Origin: Acanthochlamys bracteata
Lineage: Eukaryota > Streptophyta > Magnoliopsida > Pandanales > Velloziaceae
NCBI GenBank assembly: GCA_019914995.1
Contig: CM034131.1
Coordinates: forward strand, 7,782,501-7,846,500
Reading direction: 5' to 3'
DNA length: 64,000 nucleotides
Part shown: positions 13,667 through 25,221 of the stretch, in pieces
Numbering within the stretch: the first letter of the stretch is position 1
How the letters are laid out: every line of letters starts with the position of its first letter
The notes under the pieces: generated by a model
Seen by the model: only the letters and a program-made list of their open reading frames with translations
What the model was told of the DNA's origin: nothing
Database searches by the model: none
Made by a program: the position numbers and the translations under genes

Positions 13667-14819
13667 AACTATCTGCCGGAAACTTGAGCACTGCTGCCGC
13701 TTTCCAACCTGCTGTTCGAAAGAGCATCAACGACGACGAGCTAGTTGTTGAGAAAACGTTGAGGGGGTTTTTGGAGAAAGAATTGGAAGTTTTTTGTTTC
13801 AGTGATGGAGTCGCGAGTGTGGAGTGGAACGAAGAGAGTAGAATGTTGGTTGGGTTGGTTTTTTATAAACCAAAATGAAGAAAAAAGTTTTCAGAGAAAG
13901 GAAAGTGAATGGCGGGGAAGAAAAGAAAAAGGAAAGAAAGAGAAATGGAATTCTGATATTTCTTTTTTCTTTTCCAAAGCGTCGCGTGCGGGCGCGCGTC
14001 TGCTTTACCATTTATTTTTCCTTTATTTTTTTATGATTTCGAGTTGACTGTGAACTGTTTCTCAGAATCTACTATTGTGCAAATTGAAAGGAAAACCGTT
14101 CCTGTGGATGCAAAAAAAATTGCTTCCAGGTTACTGTAACGATTTACCGTGCCAAAAGATTCTGTCACGACCCTTGCACTTCATCTCTCTGATGGAGAGT
14201 GCAATTGCAATACCGTCTTACTTCTCCTCATCAAGCTCAAAGGACAGCCCTTGGATCCTCATAATTCTAGCTATGAAATTCAAATGGGTTCTGTTATATT
14301 AAAAACCTCCTCAATCGACGATTCAAAATAGCCATTGAACGCTTTTCATAAGTCTAACAGTCCAAAATCCTGTTCTAACAAAAAACTCCCATGACATGCA
14401 AATCGTCGAGCATGTACTCTGGTATTATCAACACAGAACACTGGACATACATATGATAAACTTGGTACTGAAAGATGAAGCCAGAAGCATGGAACTATGC
14501 CTGTCAATCATCTCCAGGGAGATCAAATATTATTCTATGGACACTTAAATTGCATAAATCAGAGTTCAGTGTAATCGTAAAATTCCTTTGATACATACAA
14601 ACACATTACAATCTCAAATTCACAACTGGCCGATTGAAAGAATATTAGCCACATTTGTCGAAGAAGAAATACAAAACAAGTGTTGTATTTGTCTCTTACT
14701 AGTACATGACTATAGAACAGAATAATACTGAAATGCTACTGATACAGGACAAATGCATAAAACTTACGAGCATAATACAGGTCAAAGGGTAGTGACATTT
14801 CAACTTCTCCTGTCCTAAA
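13667..14819. other. Spacer between bHLH promoter and TatA 3' end
   Basis: The two neighbouring genes are both on the minus strand, so this stretch holds the bHLH promoter and leader (nearest 13667) and the 3' flank of the TatA-like gene. A GA/AAG-rich stretch occurs at 13880-13960. I see no separate gene. Confidence 0.6.
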
Positions 14820-17614
14820 TCAAGCATTCTCTTTTTTGCTGGATGATGGCTCAAGCTCCTTGTTCCCGTGTTCTTGGCTGCTAACAGCCTTGGGACCTTC
14901 AGGTTTGTTTGCATCATCAGGTTCCTTCTTCAACTCTGTCTCAAACTCTTTGGCAGCCTGAACGAAGTACCAGAGGATTAACAACTCCAGCATTTAAGAT
15001 GAATTTAATAAAGAGATAACTAGACATACGCATAGGTTTAAGTATGGACTTCACAAAAGTTACATGCCTGTCTAATATTAATTTCTAGGACCATCTTAAC
15101 AATTGAAAATATATTAAATATTTTTTGTGCTGCTAGGTTGAATAATCAACAAAGCCTTTGCAACGATCCACCAGGCAAATATTACTTGTTAAAGCAAATC
15201 ATACAAGCTCTGTACTCCAAACTTTTTTAAATGATAAATGGAGTCCAAATAACTTATTCAATAATAGCACTTCTTCACGACCACACACCAGGAAAATCTA
15301 TCAGGTTGGCCTGTTTGACTGGGCCTATGCTTGCAACTTAACCCAAGGGTGTGCATCAGTTCAAGCATTTCAGTCACAACTAATATAAGCATGGACGGAC
15401 ATAACATCAGCACAAAGTTTCATGTGACTGTTGTTTAATATTATTCAGTTAGGAGGATAAAGGAAAGGAATCTCATTTAGGATGTACAGATGATTTAGCT
15501 CTAGGACTTTCTTATCACGCATTGCTTCCTCAATAAAATGTTGTGCGATGTGTTTAATCACTAGATTTGTAATTCCTAAGTGCCATAGAAGATGGCCTTA
15601 TTGACAACAAATAGTAATGGTGACACTTAGTAAAAAGTGAATTAGATGATATAAGTAGCTTTAGACAAATACTATTTATTGGATATAGTTTGCAATTACA
15701 GAATTTAAACCACCTAGCTAGAATTCCAGTACAATAACTTCAAAATTAGAATAGGAGAAACAACAACTACAGACTTCTAGAAACCTGAAGAAGTCAAGCA
15801 AACCAGATTGGTACCTAGTCATGACTGACAATTAAAACTAATTGGCAGATAAAGGCTTTTAAACTTAATTCAAATGCATGTCCTTTCAACAAGAGCAAAA
15901 ATAACAATTAGACATGTTTGAGAGGGAAAAGACTTATAGCATGCCTATGTAAATAGATTATCAGTTTTCTAGTATTCATGTATGAAGTATTTGCTGACTT
16001 CAGCTCATCTTTGCATCCTAACATCAGCCCTCATCATGGCATAAAATACAAAAAGGCACGTATCACACAATGCTCAGATGTATTGAGCTGAACCCATAAC
16101 TGACATATAATACTCAACCTTGTCAAAATTTTCACTTTATAGATCGAAAATAATTCTGTATATACGACCAAAGGCCATAGGTTCGGTCATACTATGGCTA
16201 GAAGTGTCACTACTCTCCAAATCAACTAGTGGTTATTCTTCTGAACAGTATCATGCAAGAACAATCTTATAGAAGATTACAGCGGCAAAAATCTGAAGTT
16301 AGAGCCTACAAGATATAGGTTGTTGCATTAGCATGAAACATACAGTGTCATTTCTCTTTGTTCCAAATGATGTTTAAAAAGCCCAATAAGCTTCAGATTA
16401 GGGTTTCCATTGTCTTGTGTGGGTAACTTCGTTATCTCGTACTATAGGCTTGAAGTTTTCATCAAAATTTTCGGTATAAATGACCAAACTTATATGATAT
16501 ACCTCTATTCTTGAAAACGATTAGAATTCCCAATTCATGAGTGCACCACTTACAGATAAGTTTAGCAAGTATAATTTTCCAAAAGCAAGACATATTGGCG
16601 AAGGCATGATATCAGTTCTAGATAAGTTACAAAGAACTTGCAATTCATTGACTTGCTCGATCTATCTGTATTTGAAATGAAAAAATAGTTGTGGCTTTCA
16701 CTAAAAGGAACAGATCAATAGATTAATCCAGGGAAGGAGTCATGGAATTATGTTTGAGAAAGTGAGTAGCTAATTATTAAATGGAAACTGTTTCCCAGCT
16801 ACATTCAGTAAGGAGCATCGTCAATTGCAGACATAATAAATTCAGATCTTCATTGGGATGAGGAAAAGTTGAACACGATTAATTCGAAAGAAACAATCAT
16901 AAGCTGGTATAACATTATAAAAGTTTGAATGTTCACCCATTCATCAAAGTCATTAGTTTCACATCACATCAATTTCTTCTAGAATCTTAAGCCATTCCCC
17001 TCCCCTGAAGGTTTCCTAGCTAATGTGTGCTATCTGAGTGAGGCAATCTTAAGAACACCACATTAAAGCTACCCATTTAAAGCAATACTAGCTATTTGTG
17101 CTAGGAAAATCTCCCACTATAAATAATCAAGTGATAAAGCTTACTCTAACTTCAATCACAGCACATTAACCACTGTCTCACAGCACTATACAAAATCTCA
17201 AACCAAAACCATCCCATAATCCAATCAGCAAATAAAATTATTTAATCGAAGAAAATTTCATACAATTCTCAGAGTATTAGTGATTACCTGCTGGAAGTTC
17301 TTGACGGTCTTACCAATGTTGCGCCCAATCTCCGGCAGCTGCTTCGGTCCAAAAATCAAAGCAGCAACACCAGCAATAACAACAAGCTCAGGAACACCAA
17401 GACCGAACAAACAACGGACACCAACACCACCATGCCCATCTCTGCTGCTACCACGTGTACTCCTTCTAGTAGGAACCAAGGTCAGGCTTCTCGCGGATAG
17501 AGCTCTACCGCAATAACTCAAAGCAGAAGAGTTTGAGAAGGCCAGAGAAAAGAAGCGTTGAGTTGAGAGCCTTGTCGGTGCCATTAGAGAAGTAGCACAA
17601 CAAGATAACTCCAT
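14820..17614 (-). CDS. TATA: Chloroplast Sec-independent translocase subunit TATA (Tha4-like)
   Basis: Two exons (17288-17614 and 14820-14957) encode 154 residues, separated by a long 2.33-kb intron. Residues 1-66 or so are rich in Ser, Thr and Arg and form a plausible chloroplast transit peptide. The mature part begins near LFGLGVPELVVIAGVAALIF, a single membrane span that carries Glu76, the membrane glutamate essential in Tha4/TatA. The FGP motif (88-90) and the amphipathic helix PEIGRNIGKTVKNFQQ follow. Exon 2 encodes the continuation AAKEFETELKKE and a charged, disordered tail. The protein is expected in the thylakoid membrane, where it assembles with cpTatC and Hcf106 to move folded proteins on the delta-pH pathway. 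Length and motifs are normal. Confidence 0.93.
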
Positions 17615-18790
17615 CTTCGTTCCCTGAACTCGAGCTCTCTCTGGTCTGTGTTGGTTTGTATAAAGGAGAATTTCCGTGTTCAGATATTTTCCCTACCAAA
17701 TGTTAGTTTTCGTGATATTGACCGCCTAGTTTGCAAGGCCATAAAATCTTGGCCTAGGAGTCTCATTTGGCCCATTTAATTTGAAATATTGGAATTACGG
17801 ATAATGCATATTTGGTTACATCTATGTATATACTCGGTACTGGTTTGTATACGCTGAAAACTAATTCGGGACAACAAAAAAATTGGATTAATCATGCAAA
17901 ACGATTTACTCGTTAGAATTTTTGTACAATAAGACCATCAAAAAATTGGATTAATCATGCAAAATGATTTACTCGTTAGAATTTTTGTACAATAAGACCA
18001 TCAAAAGCTTTGTTCGTAGTACCGATATCCTAGTTCGCAAGGCCCATAAATTTTTCTGAAGATGGAAGGGAGGTCGAGAGTGCTTATTGAAAATGAGTTT
18101 TTCGAAAAATAATAGTATTTTAAAATTTTTTTAAAAATAACTAATAAGAAAATTTTATGACGTAGAATTTTTCTGCATTTTAAAAATTTTAAAAAAAATT
18201 CTGTAGAATATTCTAAAAATTTTATTAGGAAACGTGAAATAAAAAGTTTGTGGAGAAAAGCTCTCCCAAATATCTCTGAATATTTTGGGGTTCAGGTGTC
18301 GCACGTCTATAATAAATCAAACGGATTTCGGCGAAAATATGCCGGAGTTAAATTGTTGGCATAGTTTGTGGATTATGCACTGCTGCAGAAATGAAAACTT
18401 CCCGAAAGAACAGGTATCTCTATCTTCTCTTTTCATATAACAAGTAGACTTTTTTTCTTCTCTTCGAGAACAAAATATAGCTAGATCTTTGTTTTTTTAA
18501 TCATAAATTTTTTGTGTAAATTTCTTCTGGTGAAGGTATCTTGAATCTTTTCGCCGATATGATAAGATCTATCTAGAGCGACTACTTCTTTGTATATGAT
18601 CTTACAAATCATGAAATTCATAACATCCATGCACAGATTTGGTGAGAAACCAGCTCAACTAACTATATTTATGTTGATCTTTCATTTTAATGTGAAAAAT
18701 CGTCTTAATCCATATTCTTGTTAGTTCTTGCCAAATCCACCACTCAGTCACTAATAAAGCAACTACTTCTGAATGCTGCAAGCAGCGGTC
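17615..18790. other. TatA promoter and AT-rich spacer
   Basis: The part nearest 17615 is the leader and promoter of the TatA-like gene. From 18070 to 18250 the sequence has the T/A-run composition of the dispersed AT-rich elements. The rest, up to the copia target site at 18791, shows no coding evidence. Confidence 0.6.
17881..18006. repeat. Two-copy 63-bp tandem duplication
   Basis: A 63-bp unit starting aattggattaatcatgcaaa occurs at 17881 and again at 17944. The copies differ by a single base (acg versus atg) by eye, so the duplication is recent. It is non-coding. Confidence 0.9.
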
Positions 18791-18795
18791 ACCTA

Positions 18796-19361
18796 TATTG
18801 AAAATATCTATTGTGTTCGGTTATCGATAGATGCAGCGGAACTATAAAACCCACTCAAAAATTTTGCGTAAACAATATGAGAATTGAGATAAGATCAAAA
18901 CAATCACAAAAACAAGAGATTTACGTGAGAAAAAACGAGAAAACCTCCACGGGAAGGTAAACTAGCCTTCAAGAAAATCACTCAACCAAAATAATTACAC
19001 TCTTGTATTACACTTTAAGTGAGAACTCTCACTAGAATATTTTGTTTCTATCTCTCACATTTGATGTGAGAATAATCTTTTCTCATTTTGTATGTTCAAG
19101 CAAATGTATCTTATTCATATATATAATGTCCCGAGGAGACTCTTGAACTTCCAAACGGTTGCTTTCATCTTTCTATTAATTATTCAAATCTTTTGGCATT
19201 CCATTTTCTAGGAGATGCTTCAAAGTTCTTATCATTAGCTTTCCAACTTGTTGGGTAATGATTCGTCTTCTTTGATCTTTGGCATTCCAATATAAATACG
19301 CATTTAACTTTTTGCATTCTAATGAACCACTAATTTACATAATGGTTTTAAATTTTTAGCA
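18796..19361 (-). repeat. copia 3' LTR
   Basis: This copy aligns over its full length with 21999-22570. Shared landmarks include ctcactcaaaaat-type, gggaaggnaaactagcc-type and cgaggagac segments and a tatatataatg block. On the minus strand it starts TGCTAAAAAT where the other LTR has TGTTAGAAAT, so the canonical TGTT end has mutated. A purine-rich stretch lies just outside its start, in the position of the polypurine tract. Confidence 0.9.
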
Positions 19362-19662
19362 AATCTCTCATTTAAAGACACTTTGTAAATTGCAATGCAA
19401 GAATAACAAGAAATTGATACGTAAGCGTCAAAATTCGATAACACTAAAAATAGGTACGATTGAGAGTAGTAGGGCTAGCATATATGCTAGCTGGCTTTCT
19501 TTTACCTCATACCGTTGCCTATCTTCTTCCGGTTCCATTGCTATTTTGAAATGATTTCTTTCGGCTTTTTTGTGACAATGATCACATCCAATATTATTTT
19601 CCATTATGGTTTTATACAAAGATCTACAAAATAAAAAATATGTCAAGGGTTTCACTCTTTAG

Positions 19663-19983
19663 TTAAGGCATTGTTAGAGTTTTCTTTGATAGAAATCTTG
19701 AACATATCAATGCTCCCACTGGAAATAGCCTCCTATCCAAATCACATTTATAGTCTATATCAACAAACCCTTTGATAATAAACTCAGATTCTATGTAACA
19801 CAATGCAGCATGCAAGGTTCCTTTCACATACCAAAGGATCCCTTTCACCGCCTTCCAATGCTCAATGTTAGTAAATGCCATAAATCTACTTACCACTCCG
19901 ACTACATGTGCAATATCAGACCGAGTGCAAATCATGTCATACATTAGACTTCCCACTGCTGATGCATATAGTATCTGAGACAT
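19663..19983 (-). pseudogene. copia RNase H region fragment
   Basis: A 106-codon open segment contains YASAVGSLMYDMICTRSDIA and FMAFTNIEHWKAVKGILWYV. These are the signature blocks between reverse transcriptase and RNase H of copia polyproteins. It is part of the element at 18796-22570 and lacks an intact frame on either side. Confidence 0.85.
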
Positions 19984-20279
19984 TCTATCCTCTTTTGCTA
20001 CTGGCTAGAAAATAACAAAGAGAATAATTTGACACTAATAAACAGTGGGGTAGATATCGACTTACCACCACACATGTTGAATCGTTCCAACACTTTTCTC
20101 AGATAATTAGTTTGAGACAGCCGAATCTCTCTATTGCCTCTATCTCGCCATATCTACATCTCTAGGATTCTGTTTGCCGGCCCCAAATTTTTGGTATCGA
20201 ATTCACTAACCATTTGAGCCTTCAATTATTAGATGCGATTCATTCTTGAACCTACCACATACAGCAGCAAGATGACAAA

Positions 20280-20642
20280 CTAACTTCTCTCAAATCTTTT
20301 TATGTACGCACAAGAGTCTAAGACCAGCTTGCTGTATCCAAGACTTCCGATACAAGAATAAAATTTCTTTAAACACCACAGTGCTTGTTTAAATTCATAA
20401 AGAGATTTGGCCAACCGACAAACTAGATCATCCATGCCTTTCACGGCAAAGCCTTCTGGCTGGATCATATATTTTTCTTCTTCAAGTTTTCCGTGCAAAT
20501 ATATCGTTTTGACATTGAGCTGTTCAATATACAGAATCGATGATGCACACAGCGCTAAGACCACACAAATAGTTATCAAATGTGCCACTGGAAAGAAGAT
20601 TTCATCAAAGTCGATTCCTTTCTTGTAGACGTAGCCATTCAC
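20280..20642 (-). pseudogene. copia reverse transcriptase fragment with lost catalytic motif
   Basis: The segment contains KKGIDFDEIFFPVAHLITI, EQLNVKTIYLHGKLEEE and MIQPEGFAVKGMDDLVCRL, matching the copia reverse transcriptase (RVT_2) fingers and palm. Just downstream, near 20255-20275 on the minus strand, the expected LLLYVDDM motif reads LLLYVVGS, so the catalytic Asp pair is gone. The enzyme could not be active. Confidence 0.88.
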
Positions 20643-21287
20643 CTCCAGCTGAGCACAATACCGTTGTACTTGATCATTGCTGTCTCGCTTGATCTTATAG
20701 ATTCATTTGTTTTCAATAGCCTTACGGCTTTGGTATAGAGGGATCAACTCTCATGTCCTATTTTTATGAAGCGCCTTAAACTCTTTCTATATAGTTTCCA
20801 TCCACAGAGACGTATTTAGAATCTCCAGCGCTTCCTTGAGAAAAAATAACTCTTTTTTTTCTGTGAATAAGTAATATACACATTAAGATAACTTCATAAA
20901 ATAGTCATCATACATCTCACGTGTGTTTTCCTGCGAGTTGAACGCTTAAGGGATGTAGGCCTGAAAACTCCATCCTTTTTCATGTGCTCATTCACTGGTA
21001 TAGACTTCAGATTATGATCGTCTTTCCTATTATTCTCCTCCAGTACCGATGTGATCACCGCTGGGAGTGATGTCTCCTTCTCCCTTACATCATCGCATTC
21101 AGTCACTCTTTGCAATTGGTCCTCCGCAAAGATGACATCCCTACTGAAGGAGTGATGTCTCCTTTAGTATGGACAGTGGGATCACATAGGTAATACCCAA
21201 AATATCTTCAACATATCATAGGCATTTTTCGAATTTAATCCTAATGCTGAATCAAGTTCCGTCAGTATTTTGAAAAACTTGAACACC

Positions 21288-21524
21288 TCAAAGACCTCTG
21301 ACTTTCTTCGCATTGGGAACACAACAAGTTCTCAAGTTCGAGGGAACCAAGTCGAGCTTATTTTTGAAAAGAAAATGATTTATAAACCTTTTAAAGTGCT
21401 GCTCACTTGTGATACACTTATTGCAGAATGACAACTTTAACTTGGACAGTCCCGTTAAGAACTTCCGATTACTGAGAATTTTCAAATCATGTCCCGAGAT
21501 ATGCCCAAATTTTAGGTACCACAC
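21288..21524 (-). pseudogene. copia GAG-pre-integrase fragment
   Basis: The frame includes MWYLKFGHISGHDLKILSNR followed by a CxxC pair (CNKCI). This matches the GAG-pre-integrase zinc-finger region (W-H-L-G-H type) that precedes integrase in copia elements. The integrase core between this and the reverse transcriptase is badly decayed or deleted. Confidence 0.75.
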
Positions 21525-21983
21525 TTGCGTGATATCCTCAATATTGTTCGATACAATACAAGTATCTTCTGCACTCGTGTCACCCCACGCACCTTATACT
21601 GATTTGAGTCGATCATCTTAACCTCCAGATTTTCTAACCCCTCCTTGATGACCTCCATGATCCCGCCTCCACCGCGAGTCTTGCAGTTTAGGTCATCTAG
21701 TTATCCTACAAATAGTATATTTTTTTCGTAAGACGATAAAATAGAACGTACCTTACTGATGATGCATTTTCTTCCATCATTTGGCATAAGATTGATGGAA
21801 CTGACTCCAACGATTTCAAGACTTGGCAAAAGCAGCAACTACTGCATCTTCCACTAGAGCCTCACCATCATCAGTACGCCATACAAATAAGGGACTTCGA
21901 GGGATCCGCACCTCCAACCTTACTTATCATGGTGTTGCATTTATTCTCAATCTCGTACTTGCTTGTCATTGCAACAAATCAAT

Positions 21984-21996
21984 GGCTTTGATATCA
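21984..21996 (-). other. Retrotransposon primer-binding site (initiator Met tRNA type)
   Basis: On the minus strand the bases read tgatatcaaagcc, two nucleotides inside the 5' LTR. This is the common plant copia site TGGTATCAGAGCC with two substitutions. It confirms the orientation of the element. Confidence 0.75.
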
Positions 21997-21998
21997 TT

Positions 21999-22570
21999 TA
22001 TTGGAAATACAATTGTGTTCGATTGTCGTAGACGCAGCAGAACTATAAAACTCACTCAAAAATCTTGCGTAAGCAATACAAGAATTGAGATAAGAGCAAG
22101 ACAATCACAAAGACAAAAGATTTATGTGGGAAAAAATGAGAAAAACTCTACGGGAAGGCAAACTAGCCTTCAAAGAATCACTCAACTAAAGCAATTAATT
22201 ACACTCTTGTGTTACACTCTAAGTGAAAACTCTCACTAAAATGCTTTATCTCTATCTCTCATATTTGATGTGAAAATGATCCTTTCTTATTTTCTATGTT
22301 CCAAGCAAATGACTTTTATTCATATATATAATGCCCCGAGGAGACTATTGAACTTCCAAACGGTTGTCCTTTTATTTTTCTATTAATTATTCAAGTCCTT
22401 TGACATTTCATCTTCCAAGTGATGGTTCAAAGTTTTTAATCATTAGCTTTCCAATTTCTTGGGTAATGATTCGTCTTTTTTTATCTTTGACATTCCAATA
22501 TAAATGCGCATTTAATTTTTTGCATTCTAATGAACCACTAATTTATATAGTGACTTTACAATTTCTAACA
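21999..22570 (-). repeat. copia 5' LTR
   Basis: A 572-bp copy that starts TGTTAGAAAT on the minus strand and ends near TTTCCAATA, close to a canonical CCAACA end. It pairs with the LTR at 18796-19361. A plus-strand frame at 21823-22239 runs across its inner border and is not a gene. Confidence 0.9.
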
Positions 22571-23833
22571 ACCTAATCGATGATGCAATGATCGATCTCA
22601 CGAAGAAGAAATACATGCACGATCTAGCATATTAAGACATAACTGAGATAATAGCTCCTCGGAAGCAATTGGACATATTGCTATTGAATGTAATTGGCTT
22701 CAATGAAAGAATGATTTTGAAGAAAACACACGGTGAGAGTCTAGTTATTATGGCAAGATGTTTATTGCAGATCTTCTTCTTTGTGAGCATGCAGACTTTT
22801 GTGCAGATCTTACTAGTTTTGTTTTACAAAATCATAATTTTAAAATCCAACTTGGTGTATGACCTAAAAAAGTTATCAGATTATCGGGTCACCGATTAAC
22901 CGGACGGGTTACTGAATCGACCCACTGAGTTAAATTAGATTTATTATATATAAATAAAATTATATGTATTATATAGTATTTTGTAGCAACTATTAAAATA
23001 TTTAAAAAATAATTATATATTATTTTTTTAATTATTTTTTTATATTTTTTTCATCTACAGTACTTCAGACAATAGCCGAAAAAGCCTAATATATAATAAA
23101 ACCTCTATATTTTAAGCATTACAAAGAATAAATTATCTATATCATAGTTTAGTTATTTATTATTTTTTAATAAAATATAAAAGATGAGAAAATAAATTAG
23201 TAATATAAGAATATCTAATAAAGTGTATATTTTAGAATGCTAATGAATGTGCTTCTCTATTTTAAATAAATAATTTTAAATAAATATATTAAAATCAGGA
23301 CGACTAGTCCAATCGAGTCATCGAGTTAACCTCGAGACCCAATCGACGAGTCTTACTGGGTCGCTTGCCGACCCAATTTTATGCTAATTTGGTTCGAAAT
23401 CAATACCGGATCGTCGATTTTTGCCCAACCCGGTCAGTTCAAACGGAATTTTAAATCTATGCAAAGAACCTTTTGCAGGTTTTCTTTTTTTAATTAGTTT
23501 TGTAGCCTGACCTTTCTCAATTGATGATGATTCCAAGCATTAGCCAGCCCAACAACTCTGACCCACGTGCTCCCGTATTCAAGTTTTGCTTCTCAATCAA
23601 ACTTGACATTAGGCCACTTTACATCTCCATCTCGACAAGCAAACCTTCATTAGCAGACAATTTGGGCTTTGCTCAGATAACGACTCAAATTCCATCTGAT
23701 CCCTTTTTTTAAGGTTCAGATGTACATGAGTAAACAAATTTGTCAACGATTTTTCCAATTACCAAAGTTGAACTCTGGATCAATTGAATGCAAATGAAAC
23801 ATGAACTTTTACTAGAATTCCTTTCATAATTTA

Positions 23834-24071
23834 GACAGCGTTTGACAATGCGTTTCATAATATTTTATTTTAATTTTTTATTTTATATTTTTAATAAAAT
23901 TTTAATAATATTGTATAAATTTTTTTAAAATTTAAAATACAAAAAAATTTTATATCATAAACTATTATTATTATTTATTTTTATAGCAAAAAAATAAAAT
24001 TTATTTTAAAAAACAAATTAAAGTATTTTTTTATTTACAAATTTTATTTCGTAGCACTTTTAAACATTCTC
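23834..24071. mobile_element. Tourist-like MITE candidate flanked by TTA
   Basis: The element starts gacagcgtttgacaatgcg and ends gcacttttaaacattctc, imperfect inverted repeats. TTA lies on both sides (23831-23833 and 24072-24074). The interior is nearly pure A and T. It abuts a second element that begins at 24075, so the two share one TTA. Confidence 0.55.
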
Positions 24072-24074
24072 TTA

Positions 24075-24296
24075 GGGCACGTTTGATATTGATGAAAAAA
24101 TAGTGCTTTTGAGAAACAAAATTTATTTGAGTTTTTCGAAACAATTTTATTATTTTTGTCATTTTTAGATTTAAAACTATACATATAATAAATTTATTAT
24201 ATATAATTTATTCATTTTTTAATTAAAAAAAAGTTAAAGCATTATAGAAAAAGTTTTTGAAGGAGAAAAAGAAGATCGTCTTTCCAGAACATGGCC
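24075..24296. mobile_element. Second MITE-like element abutting the first
   Basis: The element begins gggcacgtttgatattga and ends tctttccagaacatggcc, which read as imperfect inverted repeats. It is preceded by TTA (shared with the neighbour) and followed by TAA. Composition and size match the rest of the family in this window. Confidence 0.45.
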
Positions 24297-24958
24297 TAAT
24301 ACAAACTTGATGCATGTTTGTATCATTTTGAAGCTATTGATTCAAAACAATTCCCGCTTGCTATTATTTTGTCCAATACAATCCCTTTCATCCAATCAAG
24401 TCTGGATAAGATTCTTCTGCAGTCTCATTCATTGATTGGAAAACAAAATTGAGTAAACTTTGGGAAAAAAAGAAAAAAAAGTTTTGAAAATGAAAGTTCA
24501 AAGTTGCATTATATCCCAAGTGGACATAACCTTATCCATATATCTTACTTGGCAAAGATTAATTGGAAGTTTATAATTACTTCTACAATAGAGCTTTTTC
24601 AAAAGTAAAAAATATTTTTATTTTATTTTGAAAATTATGTTTTATTTTTTATTTTAAAAAATAATAAATAATAATAATATTTTATAATGTCAAATGGTTT
24701 TATATTTTTAAAATTTTAAATAAATTATTAGAGTATTATAAAATATTTATTGAATAGTGTCAAACAAAAAAGAGTTTTGAAATTGAGTGAAATAGAACAT
24801 AAAACACTATCTAACTTTATTAGGAATACATTTCGACCAATTTTAGCCCCAAAAAATTTATGAGAGTGCGAAGACTAAAAGTATTGGTCTCAAAAATAAT
24901 AATCACGAATGGCTAAGAAACCAAAAAACTCCTCTTGTTTTTGTGACCATAAGATTTT

Positions 24959-25221
24959 GGGGGCGTTTAGTAGTGCTTATAAAACGAAATTTTTTTAAAA
25001 TAGAAAATATTTTTATTTTTTTTAAAAAACAAGCTCTATTTTTTTTTACTTCAAAAAAAATAATAAAAATATGCAATAAAAAAATCTCACTCCGTAAAAT
25101 TTTTCTACACTTTCTAAATTTTTAAATAAATTTTTTATATATTTATAAAATATATATTAAAAAATATGAAATGAAAAAAAATTGATAAATAGTTTATTAT
25201 AAGCGGTGTCAAACGAACTCT
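24959..25221. mobile_element. AT-rich MITE-like element with 20-bp inverted ends
   Basis: The left end carries gcgtttagtagtgcttataa (24963-24982). The right end carries the inverted complement of tcgtttgacaccgcttataa (about 25197-25216), a clear but imperfect terminal inverted repeat. No convincing target duplication is visible. Confidence 0.5.

Larger units (their letters stand above)
18791..22575 (-). mobile_element. Degenerate Ty1/copia LTR retrotransposon with 5-bp target duplication
   Basis: Two direct repeats (18796-19361 and 21999-22570) frame about 2.6 kb of decayed pol sequence on the minus strand. The whole element (18796-22570, 3,775 bp) is flanked by accta at 18791-18795 and 22571-22575, a perfect 5-bp target duplication. 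In minus orientation the 5' LTR is the one at high coordinates. Internal order is primer-binding site, GAG-pre-integrase-like segment, reverse transcriptase, RNase H, as in copia. The internal region is shorter than the usual 4 kb or so and is broken by stops and frameshifts, so the element is dead. The LTRs differ at many positions, which indicates an old insertion. Confidence 0.92.

Noticed and set aside
17280..17516. 78-codon plus-strand frame
   Set aside because: It is antisense to TatA-like exon 1, which carries the membrane span and FGP motif on the minus strand.
21823..22239. 138-codon plus-strand frame
   Set aside because: It crosses the inner border of the copia 5' LTR, opposite to the direction of the element, and has no retroelement or host domain.
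22870..23460. GC-richer blocks with gggtc and gaccc pairs, considered as a transposon with inverted ends
   Set aside because: The blocks do not align as clean inverted repeats and no target duplication could be found, so they are only mentioned as a possible old repeat.
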